Source of the DNA: Steinernema hermaphroditum
Lineage: Eukaryota > Nematoda > Chromadorea > Rhabditida > Steinernematidae
DNA length: 64,000 bases
NCBI GenBank assembly: GCA_030435675.1
Contig: CM059624.1
Coordinates: forward strand, 13,478,769-13,542,768
Direction: 5' to 3'
The translations under genes and the position numbers were made by a program. Shown piece by piece: positions 1 to 12,505 of this stretch (the first letter of the stretch is position 1; each line of letters starts with the position of its first letter). A model generated the notes under the pieces. It had not been told where the DNA came from and did no database searches. It saw only the letters and a program-made list of their open reading frames with translations.

Positions 1-1629
1 ATCTGGGTCCATTGTAACCTCAATTTTTGTTTAGAATGTTTGGTCCGATCCTATTAAGTGGTAAGGGAACGGGACGTTCTCTATGGACCCATCATACTAA
101 ATTAGCAAAATTTAGTCCATCACCTTTGATTTATGTAGCTTTTTTCTTGTAATTTTTGCCAAAACATATTAAACAGTCTTATAGCGATAGAATGGAGTGA
201 GACCCGTGCTTACCCTTATTGGCAACATCTTTAAGCTGTCTGATAATCTCCGGACCTGCGAATTTCCATTTTTCTCTGTCCTCTTTTGGATGCTGTTTGG
301 ATCCGAGATTTCATACGTGCTTCTAATTTTTTATAGCTTAAACGATTTTGTGGTGCCATGAAGAAATAGCAAAATGTCGTCCATTATCATAGATGACCAT
401 ATTGACGTGCCAACTGTTCCAACCTTATAAGAAAGAGTACGTGCATTTCCCGAAAATCATACGTCAGCCATCAGACATTTCCTGGTCTATCTTTAGGTAA
501 TCCGTTTTATTGGAATCGCGCACTTCCAATTATGCGCTCTCATTGCGGATTCCCATTCATTTCCGCTGATCACAGATCTCCGATTATGCGCCATTCATGT
601 GTTATGGCGTGTTTACTCACGCGCACCCCGAGGCGATCGGTCCCTCACCGCTGGGCCGCGCGACCAAGTGCGTGGGAATCGGTCTGCACACGCGCCCTTT
701 ATTATACGAAATTGCAAATTTACTTCTGCTCCCTGCGCACACATTAATCATGCTTCGAGGCGAAGGCGCGCGCATTACGGGAAATCATAAGCGCATTTAT
801 AATGCGCAGCTTTCGCTGCGTACGTGTGCCCTCCAGTGTACCTGTATCGCTGACAAGAGACCACCACATCATCGCATTTCTCGAATAGACGACGTTCTTT
901 GCTATGAGCGCACACTTCGGACACATCGAAAGTGCATCTAATTAATCGCGTTTAAGTGCCACCGAGGCGCGATGGAATTAACGAATTGGAAGTCTGCTGA
1001 AAAAGTGTCTAATGAGATGATCGGATTGGAGAGAGAGACGGTGACGTGGGTGCAGGAGTATGACGGAAAAAACGTCGTTTTGACATTTGGACAATTTGGA
1101 ATGCGGTGGTGAGGTGTCAAGTGGAAGAATTGTGTGAGGCTGGAGATAAATTTAGAATGACGAAGGGGGATGAATGCACAGAATTCCTGTGTAATGTGTA
1201 AACCTGTTGACAGTCATACAGTACGTCATATGATGATTGTGATCGATGGTTTGATCTGATGGGACTAATGAGGTGATTGGATCAGACCCCATAGCGAAAC
1301 TGATATGAAAATGTAATCGAATTTATGACTTTTGGACTCCTAGATATTGGTTCATAGAAGCTATGCAAGTTAAACAGTCCTCATACATTCATTGGCAATT
1401 TTGAATGAACTTTTTCGTTGTTTGGTCGAATTTTTGCTTGTGTTGGCCGTTGGGGCGGGCTAATCCAATAGAAAATTTTTGGAATGCGGATTTTTGGGGT
1501 CGCCCCAATGGCTTACGCCAGGTGTCATATAGAGCAACGGGAAATACATGTGTCACACCGTAGCCACTTATCTGGCTTCAGTGCCCGATTCCTTTATCGA
1601 ATAGCTGAATCCAGTGTGGAAGAGGTGGT

Positions 1630-1850
1630 AGGGAACGGAGGCAGAGCCATCTTCAATTCGACTGGCGTAGACATTGATGCTATATGCCATCCTCGGCTTG
1701 GAGGAACAGGAAAAATACGTGGTGGTGACTGGCTTCTGGGCCACACGTTGTAACTACGGCTTCCTTGTATTCCAGGCCTTCAGGGAGACAAGAATTACAA
1801 CCAAGAATGGCCTCTCACCCCACTAATTTCTGAGAAATCGAATGGACGAC
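1630..1850 (+). repeat. Degenerate copy of dispersed repeat family R
   Basis: This matches the core of family R (see 20,458-21,003): TGGCTTCTGGG, then an ACTACGGCTTCCTTGTATTCCAGGCC-like hairpin core, and near the right end GGACGACCCGACCGATCA, the inverted-terminal motif of the family. The core hairpin has several substitutions relative to the copies at 20.8 kb and 31.7 kb, so this is an old copy. Confidence 0.6.
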
Positions 1851-2537
1851 CCGACCGATCATCACCAATACAAAAGAAATCCCTCAGATCACTTTCATTT
1901 CTATAAATTACTGTAATGGGTCGTTGCACAGATTATTATATTTTTGGATTCTTAAACATCGTTCACATCTTGTTTCCTTTACTTCTACTATGTTTTGAAT
2001 TTCAATCTGTTTATTGGCTAGCTTGAGAAGACGATAATTTACGAGTAGTTTCCTCCCCTCAGATTTTTGATCACACGGCTTTTTCAAAAATACGTTCCCC
2101 TCGATCTATGCTATATTTTTGTTGATGTCTCTCCAAATATTTACGACAATGCAGATTCCCGGAAGCGTAAGCTCGATCGCCATCCATCTCCACTGCTTCC
2201 GTCATCACCAGTTTCCTCCTTTATCATATGCTTGACGAGGCTATTCATGGCTATGCAGTGAATCACGGGGCTATTGTCCGACCTCTGCTCTTCGAACAGA
2301 ACACACACGTTTTTGCCTGCGTCATCGGATTCCCGCTAAATGATCCCTTTTCTGCAAAGGCGCTATTTTTGTTTGCCCAAATACGGTCCCCAGTGTCCTG
2401 GGTGGATTTGGCGGCGAGCACCGATGATGACGTCGATGGTCAAAGAAGAAATGACCTGGTCAATTAGGGAGATGTTCGGACAAACGAATCGAATGAAACT
2501 CACTACATTACAGAATTTTTGGTCTCAGGATCTTGTG

Positions 2538-2848
2538 CGTATTATGGAAAGATAGTTATGCCTGAAAGTCACAGAAGTTGATATTTAGCAGGGAAACTGT
2601 CTTCTTGTCTTATAAAGGTTTCGTAGCAAATCTTGTTGTTTTTTTTGTGCTGCACAGATAGTTCGAAAAAGACCGGTTCACTGCCACCAAGGCAATTGGT
2701 GTCTACATCCGTGATGCTATTCGATTGCTTACCGCCCAACGAAATCGCCAAACCACGCATAGCCTCGTTAATTTTACTTAATTTTATTTTAGTTTAGAGT
2801 ATTATGGAAGGTTATATATGCCGGAGTGTCATCAAAGTCGATATTGAC
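2538..2848 (+). repeat. Diverged direct repeat pair
   Basis: About 50 bp starting GTATTATGGAA at 2,538 recurs at 2,799 with roughly 70-75 percent identity by eye, including the shared order TATGCC, then GTCA and TCGATATT- or TTGATATT-like blocks. Spacing is about 261 bp. The nature of the element is unknown; it may be the remnant of a tandem duplication. Confidence 0.5.
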
Positions 2849-5639
2849 CGTTATGGTAGCCTAATTCGTTTGTTCCCCCCCCCCTTATGCTAGGTATCTT
2901 GGCCCTTAGTCCCCAAGAGGGACCAAACCGCATGTTTATTGCACTCAATTTTTATACAATCGCTATAAAGTGACAGGAAAAGATATTGACCGACGTGAAA
3001 CTGGTCAAAAATTTTTGACGGCTGCATTTTTGTCTAAATGTACATATGTGTGTTGGATTTGTGCTACAGGTGACTTTTTAGTGGGTTCTCTTTCAATTTG
3101 AAACTTGCAGAACTTTTGCAACGCGTAAAGAATGAGCAACGCTGTACATGAGTAAGAAAAGAACGTTGCAATTCGACGTAAACGAGTGCTTACGTCGTAT
3201 TCACACAATGGTTGAGTTACAGACGCCACAAAATATTGCAATTCAAATGCTACAACATAGAATGCAAATGTGGTTGGTTATTGCATCGCGCTGTGCTATT
3301 TTATACTTTCTTAAATCGAGCACCGTCGAGCAACCCTGGAGATGAAAAATGGGTTATTTTTGATCGTTTCCTTGTGTTCCATTTAATATTGGCAGAGATG
3401 GTAAGAAATCCGAGTCCAAGACCGACTTGGAGACGAGCTGCAACTCGCCAGTTGCATAATCCAAAAGTAGGACGGCTAAGCATAGGAATTAAGGGTTTTC
3501 CTGGCGGGACTCGAGCTTTCCGAATTAGGTCAAAAATTTGAAAATACAGACAACTGTATTCGTTGCCATCTACGCTAACAAATTCTGAGGGCAAATGGGG
3601 GTTATTGTACGATTTGTGGTGTGACGGAAACAATTTTGGACTATGTTTCTTATTGCAAATTTTTAGGGGGATTGGGGGGATCACTCTCAAACGCCATCCT
3701 AGACTGTTAACCATCATCGGGATACATATCCTTTTCATTTAACTTTACTTTATTTTGATTAAAAGCTTCTCGTTTAAGCTCTTTTGTCGAGTTCCTGTTT
3801 TTTCAAACCCCCAAAAGGTCCATTTTTTCACTCAGGTCCCCAACATCCTTGTCTATTTCGCGCCGCGCACGCCCTATGACGTCGCCAAGCAAACTGACCT
3901 CGGCGCCGCTTCCGGCCGGATTAGGCCATTGCCTAATAGCTGCTTTGCAAGCGGCCGGTAAACAGTGCCCTTACATGTTTTTCGTTGCGCAACTCGTTTG
4001 ACCGCCAAAATTGGGCGCGAAAGGCAACAGGTATCCGTCGTCGCGGTTGCCGTACTAATAGCGCCATCTTAGAGCCCGGTGACCTCAGCAAAGGGCCATA
4101 TGCGTCGATGAGGACATCTGCACGAGTGCGTAGCTGGCAGCGCGGGCACAAGAACATCTGCGTTCATTATAATTAGAAATGGGAGCATGTGCGCCGAGGT
4201 CTTCTGGGAAGCCTCTTTATGTGCGCGCGAACTTCTTTCCCCATCTGACAGCTGCCGTTGTTTCTCGAATTACCTGCAAGAAAAAAGGGCGAACATGATG
4301 GATTTATGGTGACGTTCGTGGCTCCGATGTTTTATGGTGACGGGAGAAGCACGTTTACGGGGCATGCTTGTAAAAAAGCAACATTGAAAATGACCATATT
4401 GAGATCACAACAGATAGGGAAAACCGACCGCATTGACTGATATGGATATAGACAAAAAAAATGGAAATTTAGGACTTCGGGAACTTCGTAGTGTGGATGA
4501 ATAACAACTAAATTGATCTAAACTTCGGTACAAAAAGCTGCTGATTGCAAGAAGAAAGCGAGAAAGTCGGTCGGTTGCTAGCCAGCCGATCAATACAGTA
4601 TCCAGTAGAAATAAAAACCTTTTATGATGCACACATTTTTTCAATCTACTTTTTTATCCTATCATTTTCCAAAAGCGACCTCAATTTTTCAAGTATTTCG
4701 TCGCCCAACAACTAACAAGGAAATTCGAACGGTGCCTGGGTGAACACAACATTTAGAGTTTTTTGTTTAATTTATATGGTACAGATTTTTGCCTACCTCA
4801 CCTAGATCGGTGCTTGTCATTATCATTAGTGATTCGAGTGTTTATTCTCATTAGTATCAGCTTCTTTGCGGCAATTTATTACAGAAAGTGGCGCATATTT
4901 TAATAAAACAAATTTTTGGCCGGGAGTCGACTCATCTGATTGCTGCAACGCTACAGTTATCCTGTTTTTACTGTACCTTGGTGGAAAATATCGACTAGCA
5001 ATAGCAAACATGTTATTTCGCTTTAATTTTTGTTTCCCTTTCCCTCACAGACATCGTGGAAGGAGCACTTCGCGCGTTCAGCCCAAATATAAAATAAGCA
5101 TTACCGCACTGATTTTGATAGAAAACAGGCCTTAATGAAAGACAAAAATTTTAAAGACTGTCGTGGCTTGTGTATATATGAAGCTTTAGTTACAGGCGTT
5201 CAAGTATGCATTTATTAATGTTTATTTTATTCATTCAAAAATTTCCTTCTGAATAACGGCAATGCGTTTACCCCTGTATGGAACAAAATTCTGGAATAAA
5301 CAACAGAATTATAGCGTGTGTAAGTGAATGTATTGTTTCTGCGTTTTTTTCTACGACACATACAATATTTATTGTTACAAATCGACTAACAATAACAGTC
5401 ATGTTTGTTATTTTCTTTAAAGACGTCGTATAAGCAGAGAAGAATGAACCATAAAAGATATCGTTGGTATCGCAATGCTGTTCTACTCCAACGAGTACTG
5501 TAATTTTTGGGTAAACAGATAAACTCTTTGTGTGCTCTTTGGAACCTTCCGTACTTTTTAAATCTTTCGCTAAATCTGTCATATTTTTGCTAGCGTTTCT
5601 TCAATTCTAATGGACTGTCAAGTTCATCACAAAGCTCTT

Positions 5640-6170
5640 AATAGTATGCATGTTATGAAATGATCATCTTCTGGTTTTGATCGGATTTAAATTGCGATCC
5701 ACCTTTGATTTTTGGGGTACCCCTGTTCACTGCATGGATCACGCACTTCTTCACCACACATCTAGAACCCAAAAATACCTTTCTCCTTTCATCTTCGACC
5801 GAAGAACGATGTACTTTCTTACAGCTTCATCTATGGCACCTTCTTCTATTGTCACTCGTTTCCAAGCCGTCATTACAGCTCTCAATATGGCACACAAGAC
5901 CAATGGGATAATCCTTGATTCTTTGGTCACAATGGGCTTTCAGGGATGAAAAGAGCTTATTTATGTCGTGACCTTAGAAACAATGGATTCGCTGCTTTTT
6001 TATATCTTATTGCTGTTCAAGATTCTAGATATTCTAGGAATCATTTGCATGTATCAGATTGTTTTAGAAACAGTACAAAGTGCCAATTTATCAAAAAACT
6101 ATCCTTATTGCCAGTCAGGGTGACGTGGACCAGAATGGCTTGTAGCTGCTGATTTTCAGTTACACAGAGT
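5640..6170 (-). pseudogene. Decayed Tc1/mariner-type transposase fragment (tentative)
   Basis: On the minus strand, around 5,910-5,800, one frame reads PLVLCAILRAVMTAWKR followed by an IEEGAIDEAVRKYI-like stretch. This resembles the C-terminal NPxDxxVWxxL...V block and the following helix of Tc1/mariner transposases. Upstream on the same strand (about 6,170-6,120) a QQLQAILVH stretch sits where a QQDxAPAH catalytic block could be. Frames are broken many times and no terminal inverted repeat was found. A chance match is possible. Confidence 0.35.
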
Positions 6171-8233
6171 GGGACATTCATTCATAGAATCTTGAATCCT
6201 ACTTGATATCTTTAGCCATTGTTTGCCAATCTGGTCAGACTTCATTATAAACGTTGTTTCGTCACAGTCTGTAACCTTTTCTGAAAAACAAGGAAACCAC
6301 CTGTCAAGTTATTTCTGTATGGTAATACTGCAGCACAAAAGTTCATTCGCCCTTACTCTGGATGAACTTTCTCGGCATAGTTCATTGCCTGAGCTAACAA
6401 CGAGCACTTTTTGGGCAATAGTACAGTGGGAACAGTTCAACATATGAACGTAGGAACAGCTTAGGGACCTATGTATCAGAAGTCAGTGCTCATGGGTTCA
6501 TTTTCCCGCCACATTTTGTTTTTTTTTTTTGCGTGAACATATGAACTCCCTTTGAATGCAGCCTAGTCGAAGAACAGTGTTGAGTCACGAGAAGCGATCG
6601 CGTCCTTATTAACCTTGGCTATTTCTAGAGACCAGTGCGATTCCTGTGTGAACGGCGAAAGAGGATTATTTTTGTAGTTGCTCGTCATCGGGGCTTGTGA
6701 GTTCCGGTCAAAATTTGTAGTGAGGGTACCGAGTTACCGTGCCAAACGTTCTGTTCATAGTGGAAGGTTGTAATTAGCGCTTACAGAAACAAACAGCATT
6801 TCACCGATTTCGCTGAAATGTGTCACATTAGTAGCATTTTTGGTATGAAACGTTCTTGGGATACCGACGACAGATATTTCGCATCGACGACATATTAGCT
6901 TCTTATCCATGACTCCCGAAGCGATTAGCCATCGAACCGACCCCGAATATGTTCAACTTTCTGGGTTCGGTTCAGTTGGACAGTTCGAAATCTCACCAGT
7001 TAGAAGAACCTGGTTAGCACTGAATCGCCCAGACCAATTACAAATGAAGAACGTCCCACGCAGACACTAACAATAGACTGGTTCACTGTGACTATGTCTT
7101 CGAGACCGATCGCCCACCAATTGTCTACCTGATTAGGCTGGAATAAAACCGATTCTATGAGCGCCAATTTGCCAACCACTGTTTGCCAAACTCATTCGTT
7201 TACCTGTAACGATCTGAATGCGATAAGACAATTCATCCAAGCCCTTACACAGGGCTACAGTAGTCACTCTCTCGCTAATTGAAGTCGACGCGTAAAACTT
7301 CAATACAAAAATATTGTTTCTGGGAACCTTCCATCACTTCACCAATGCAAAATTTGTAAATCTCGGCGTAATTCAGTTCATCCGAAAGCCGTAAGGACTT
7401 TCACGGTAGTCTACTGGCGTTTTGCCGCTACCAGGACTGTAGCACTTCGAAAAAAATGTGCTTATTTCATAACATGAAAAGGTCTTCGTTTATTTTTAGG
7501 CCTATGACAGATTGTACGTTTTGTGAACGGCTCGTGTAGTACTGAATATGTCTCGTACTGTTACAAACAAAGACTCCTACGCCGTCACCTCTCTGACTGT
7601 TGACCTTTTCGTCAACTCCTTTCCATGTGACGTCCTTCTTTCTTTCAAAGTCGCATTGTGCTCTTCATCCTTGCGTGCGTCAGCCGCTCTTATCTCAAAT
7701 TTCACACATTACCCATCCACCACTGAACTGTGAGATAGCGGATTTCAACTCAACCTTCAAGTACATGTCCTATTTCCGTCCAAAATCGCGATGCCAGAGG
7801 GGACAGAGCGTTTTTATTTAATATTCATAGTATTACTTTAATTGTTTGCGTTGTGTTGGCATTTCGGATTGCGAAAACAACAATTTGCGAAAAACCAAAG
7901 GCCGCGTCTCCTTCGGTGCCAATTAATTTGACAACCCACACACACCGTTTTCTTCCTTCTTTTGTTATTCGACATTTGAGAAAATTTATTTTGTTTGATG
8001 CGATTACAAGGAAGTGAGAGGAGAAGAGTGTCAACAAGAGGAGGATGACTCAGAGCAAGTGAATCCGATGGTAATGAATAATAAATAATACGAATCCAGA
8101 TGATGACTAAGGGATAATAAGCGGAAAGGCTTTCGTTAGTCTTCGCTTCAGAGAGCCGAAATGACTGAAGCGTACCTACGTATTAGCTTTTGGTCATCGG
8201 TATTCTTCAAAACGTCGAACATAAGCAACCCTG

Positions 8234-8566
8234 ATGATCCACACGTTTTTGTTAATTTTGTTAATCGCATTTTTCATCGGGTTTAATCCAGTTTTAGGTG
8301 CTCTGGTTGTAATTCACAAAAATGGTATTCAAATAGCACAAAGCGAGTATTTTTGCAGATTAGAACTCTCTGAGGTATCGTGGTTCGCCCGGGGCCTCTG
8401 GACCGCCGAGGACTGGCAGGGTTCAGTATCCGCATTTTTCTTATGTTTCATAATAGTAAGATTTCCACAGGTTGCTGGCCAACTTGTTTCTTTGACCCAG
8501 GGCACGATGTCGGAGTTGAGCTCAACGATCCCAGCAGTGTACACGGGCTACGAAGCAGTTAAGTAA
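8234..8566 (+). CDS. Possible small secreted protein (weak)
   Basis: An open frame of 110 codons begins with a strongly hydrophobic N-terminus (MIHTFLLILLIAFFIG...) that would work as a signal peptide. The remainder is not recognisable. A plausible donor (GAG followed by gtatcg at about 8,374) and an acceptor (TTTCCACAG ending about 8,472) suggest the true product may be spliced: a second frame after that acceptor is cysteine-containing, while the open frame simply reads through. No paralogue, promoter or poly(A) signal supports it. Treat as a candidate only. Confidence 0.25.
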   Translation: MIHTFLLILLIAFFIGFNPVLGALVVIHKNGIQIAQSEYFCRLELSEVSWFARGLWTAEDWQGSVSAFFLCFIIVRFPQVAGQLVSLTQGTMSELSSTIPAVYTGYEAVK

Positions 8567-9589
8567 ACTGTTAAACTGTAACTGGCCGTCGGTTAAAGAC
8601 AAAAATTCGAGTGAACTCAGGATCTAAAGCAAGCCGTGTCGACCTGGAAATCGCTGGGTCTGGCTTGGATTGCAGATCGGCTTCACTAAAGAGGAAAGCT
8701 GCATTAGAGGAGAGCTCTGGAAGCTTAAATTGCAAAGCTGTATTAAACTACAAATCTTAGGAAGTAGCGGGAATTACATCATTACATTGTATGACATTAC
8801 ATCGTGGTGTGTCGCTGAGACAGAATATCAAAGTGTGATTATATGATGTAGAGGTCATTGAAGTGGATCCAGAACCACGTCTTTTTCAGTTTGTTTTTCA
8901 CTTACTTAAACAATGCGCGAGTTCACAATACGATCGCTAAAGCAACTACGGCAAAACGTTATATATTTTTGGGGTAAACTCAACCGATTAATCACTTTTT
9001 TATAAACCAGGTTCAGTTAGGGAGATCATTCTGTTGAGAAATCCAGCACGACGAAGTGAAGGATAAATACTGGCCACAAATTGGTCTTGAAGTTACATTT
9101 TTGTTGGACCATCGGGCAGCAGTATGCCAAAATGCGTAACGTGGTCCACAATCTTTGTCCATCCACATAACAATTACAATTGCTTAATTTGATTGGTTTA
9201 CTCCATAGGATTATAAATGAGGAAATGAGAAATGTGAACGTAACCATGTGTTGATGATTGGTGACCAGCAGATAGCAAAATCGAGTTTGGCCGAATCTTA
9301 TTGAATACGTAAAATATTACACTGAATGGCTGATGGATACCGGAGCTTAAAGGCGGAAATAAATGGACGATGATGTGTTGTTTTTGGACCATTGTGTATA
9401 TTTAAATGTTAAGCAAAAGGTAGCAAATATTAAGTGATAGTATATGTATTTGCTTTTCCCGATCGTGCGAAACATGAATTCGGGGCAGAGAGGGCATCAG
9501 ATTCCAACAGAAGGATACCATTAGTTTGCACAGGAGTCGAAACGGTAAAGAGATGAATCCAATGGGGGGATGGATCACGGAAAACGAGA

Positions 9590-9770
9590 CGGATTCTGAT
9601 CGTCGGTTCGGCTGGAGTCGCTGGGACAGTCTTGGCTGGACGGTGTAGCTACGGCTCCCTGGTGTTCCAGGCCTTCTGGGAGCCGGGGTCATCACGCAGT
9701 CAAGAACCACGGCCAAGAAATTGCAACTAATTTCTGAGAGATAGAGAGAGATCGGACGACCCATCTAACC
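9590..9770 (+). repeat. Truncated family R copy
   Basis: The hairpin core is intact (GTAGCTACGGCTCCCTGG... through CTTCTGGGAGCCGGGGT), followed by the right half with AACCACGGCCAAGAA and a GAGAGATCGGACGACCC end that approximates the family terminal motif. The left half seen in the 20.5-kb copy is missing. Confidence 0.7.
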
Positions 9771-9941
9771 AACTTTATCCAACTATGTAAAAACCGATTT
9801 TTGCCAATCTTCTACACTGAAAATCCTGCATCGGATTGCACTTGTTAAATTCGGTTTGCATTGTCAAAACTCTCCTGCCCAACCCGTTTAAGTAAATGAA
9901 GCAGTCCACTATTAAGATAAGATTATTCATAATTTTTGAAC

Positions 9942-9979
9942 CATGAGGTGCCCAAACAATCATGAGGTGCCCAAACATG
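9942..9979. repeat. 19-bp tandem duplication
   Basis: The unit CATGAGGTGCCCAAACA is present twice head to tail. The two copies are identical across the shared part, indicating a recent slippage or duplication event. Confidence 0.85.
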
Positions 9980-10651
9980 ACTAAGAAATAATGACTGCGA
10001 TGAATTGTGTTTATATGAAATTGAAAACAAAGATAATTTGTTTTGCTAGAAATTTTATTATTCGTGTGAAAACATGGGATACTAATGATCTTTGTCCATC
10101 AAATCTGAGAGCAGCTTTGCTCACTCATAGACAGTTTTCGATAGAACGCTTAGTTACGCTTCAACACATGTGCTTTGGTTAAACAACAACACAGCTGCAA
10201 TTTAATAGTGCTATGGTTCTGCTCCACCAATTGCGCATTGTCTAGCCATGAATGCGATGTGCGTCGCTCAACTTTTGGAATAGTGTTTGAGCCATAATTT
10301 TTGACTAACTGTGCCCTTGCAAAATGAAAAGCAATCGGGGAATCAAATATATTCAAACAATCAGACTTATCGTATTAAATAGTACCCTTTTTCAATATTT
10401 TTGTGAATAGGCTCGGTAATGTAGTTGATAATCTGTAGTATTGACTATGCGTACTTAAATAAATAAATAAATAAACTTCAAGCAGATGTTTCTTTCTTTG
10501 ACAAATTAAAGGCAAGTCACGTATCAGTATTAGCAAATAACTATTGTTTTCTTACAGGCAGAGAAAAGAGTGGATAGAAATAATTTCATATCAATCTGAA
10601 TTTTTGGATCCATGACAGCAGGGGGTATTTATTTTTGAGAACTTGAGGACG

Positions 10652-10732
10652 CTATAGTTTGTCAAATAATGACAGTCCAACTACGAGCATCCAACATAAC
10701 GGTGAACCTATCATTATTTGACGAACTGTATG
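10652..10732. repeat. Short inverted repeat
   Basis: AGTTTGTCAAATAATGACAG at the left is matched in inverse orientation by TATCATTATTTGACGAACTG at the right, with about 40 bp between the arms. It could be the ends of a very small foldback element or a chance hairpin. No target duplication was identified. Confidence 0.55.
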
Positions 10733-11694
10733 TTTTATTGAGTGGAGAGTAAATCCTCTACTTTCTGTTACAGACGAAATGATGTCCCGGGCGGGCGTCG
10801 AACCAATCCCGACCGATGACAAATCAAACACGTTCGCAACATACAGTCCGAAAGACAGTTCGAAAGCGAACGGTTCAATAGTATTGTGTCTCCTAGGCAC
10901 TTTCTATGAACTTACTTTACTTTACTTTATTTCGAGAACCAAAGGCATTTCGCCTTGCACGATACCGACAGTAGACAGACAGCGGATGTCGGATCAGCGG
11001 ATTTATTGAGAAAAATGCGGCCCCATGGTGTCCTCATCCAAAATAGCGTTAGATTGTGTAAGTTGTCGTAAAACATATGAATTTTTGCGCCCGGAGCCGT
11101 GCGTAGGCTGGACAATATCGGTGGATCTATCTTCTGCTTGGTATGTGTGCTAATAAGTTATTTTTTGAGGTCGCCAGATGAACCAGTATACTTTTGAACC
11201 ACGAATGACTTATTTCTCTTTGGGTAGATGATATCTTCGGTATTAATCATACAGTATTTTTGAAAAAAATAAATACAGCTAGCGATCTATCTATTATTAA
11301 TGAACAGTCGAAGATCTCAGATTTCAAGAATTTCCAACATTACTCATTTTGTTATCTGTTCAGTGATGTTCGCCTGAACGCCCTCAAGGCAGCTTGGACA
11401 CGCTGACTATACGATTTCACCTCCTTATGACTCGACCCCTCCAGCTTTCGATGAAAGCAGTGCCCCTTTTGTCTCCCCCTCGCTGAGGTCATCATTCCTT
11501 GCATTTCCTGAATAGCTTCAATTTGGCCGCTAAGGCGTGTGAGGTCACAAAGGTCTCTTTTTGGCGTTCTTTGACACCCGTTCACGCTTCAACGCGCACT
11601 CGCGGCCAACTTATGTGGTCTTTGCTTGGCGCCGCTGAATACCGTAGGCGTCGGAAGTCTTAGGCCCCCCTCTGTCGTCATCAAGGTGCACCTT

Positions 11695-11965
11695 CCCAGA
11701 ACAACGCCCCATTTTGATGACACACGCCTCTTCTCCTCGCGCGCAAATCTCGATATTCAACCTGGGCGCGCGACGCGGCTGGCGGGGCGTCGCGGTGGGC
11801 GTGGCCGGGCGGGCCTCCCGCGAGTAGCTAATATAGGGCGGCAACCCGCCTCTTGCCATTTGTCATCCCACTTGCCGAGGCAACCACCACACTCTTCCAG
11901 AGTTCTCCTCCAGAGGTCCTCTCAGGTTCCCCATCCACTTCTCCATATACTCCTCTTAATTCGCC
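11695..11965 (+). promoter_or_regulatory. GC-rich promoter region of the Ly-6-like gene
   Basis: Immediately upstream of the Ly-6-like start the sequence becomes strongly GC-rich, unlike the AT-rich surroundings. It contains GGGCGTGGCC (11,797-11,806), a KLF/Sp1-type GC box, followed by a CTAATATAGGG TATA-like element at about 11,827, roughly 140 bp before the ATG. The transcription start itself cannot be seen. Confidence 0.4.
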
Positions 11966-12505
11966 ATGGCCGCCGTCTACTCGCTCATCTTCGCACTCTT
12001 CTCCGCCGCCGCCCTCTCTACCGTATCCGCGCTCACCTGCTATGAAAACGACATGGAGGTAAATTCGCTCTTTTGTGTCAGCGAGTCATAAACGATGGAT
12101 TTGCAGGGTAACGTCTACGAGGTCACCAACTCGACGTTCAAGTACTGCGCGCTGATTCCTGCCACGCAGACGAGCCGGGGTCGTGTGTTCGGTTTGGGAC
12201 CCGAGAGCGACTGGACCGAGGCCTACGACCACACCTTCAACATGTCCGACTCGATCTACCGTATTCTCACTGTGTGCATTCTCGAGGTAAGATCTGACCG
12301 TCTCCATACATAAACTCACTTCTGCCCATTTCAGCGGTACGACTTCGGCCAGATCTACGCGTCCAGCTACAAGGAGTTCATGTTCCGTTGCGTGTGCAAC
12401 TTCGACCGATGCAACTCGGATACCACCTTCAACGCCTACCTGCAGGGCATGAAAGCACAGCCGTCGGACGAGATGCTCGTCTCCAATCAGGGGACGCTGT
12501 TGTAG
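11966..12505 (+). CDS. Secreted Ly-6/uPAR-like three-finger protein
   Basis: Three exons, 11,966-12,058, 12,107-12,286 and 12,335-12,505, joined in phase by two 48-nt GT-AG introns, give 147 residues. Residues 1-22 are an alanine-rich hydrophobic signal peptide; the mature chain opens with LTCYEND (Cys25). Other cysteines sit in YCALIP, VCILE and the C-terminal FRCVCNFDRCNSD, the CxCxxDxCN signature that closes Ly-6/uPAR three-finger folds. There is one N-glycosylation candidate in TNSTF. No GPI-type hydrophobic tail is seen: the chain ends VSNQGTLL, so the product is probably secreted rather than membrane-anchored. Nematode genomes carry many such proteins; the ligand is unknown. The gene is isolated, with its own GC-rich promoter and high GC at third codon positions compared with the surrounding DNA. 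Its Ly-6 membership is inferred from the terminal motif and length. Confidence 0.85.

Larger units (their letters stand above)
1..8200. other. Gene-poor left flank
   Basis: I see no convincing gene here. Reading frames are short, overlap on both strands and show no recognisable protein. The stretch is AT-rich apart from two GC-richer islands (about 540-960 and 3,840-4,260) that carry many CpG and GCGC steps but no open frame with protein-like composition. It holds one weak copy of repeat family R (about 1,630-1,850), a diverged direct repeat (2,538-2,848) and a decayed transposase candidate (about 5,640-6,170). Distal regulatory DNA cannot be excluded. Confidence 0.6.
8567..11690. other. Intergenic region with small repeats
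   Basis: No gene is supported. The region contains a truncated family R copy (about 9,590-9,770), a 19-bp tandem duplication (9,942-9,979), a TAAA microsatellite (about 10,456-10,475) and a short inverted repeat (10,652-10,732). Confidence 0.6.

Noticed and set aside
3301..3738. 145-codon minus-strand frame
   Set aside because: No recognisable motif and no supporting splice sites or paralogue; it may derive from an unidentified repeat, but I cannot show it.
10785..10815. GGTTCGACGCC, a tRNA B-box-like motif on the minus strand
   Set aside because: No A box at the right distance and no cloverleaf could be drawn; similar isolated motifs near 34,436 and 32,450 also fail.
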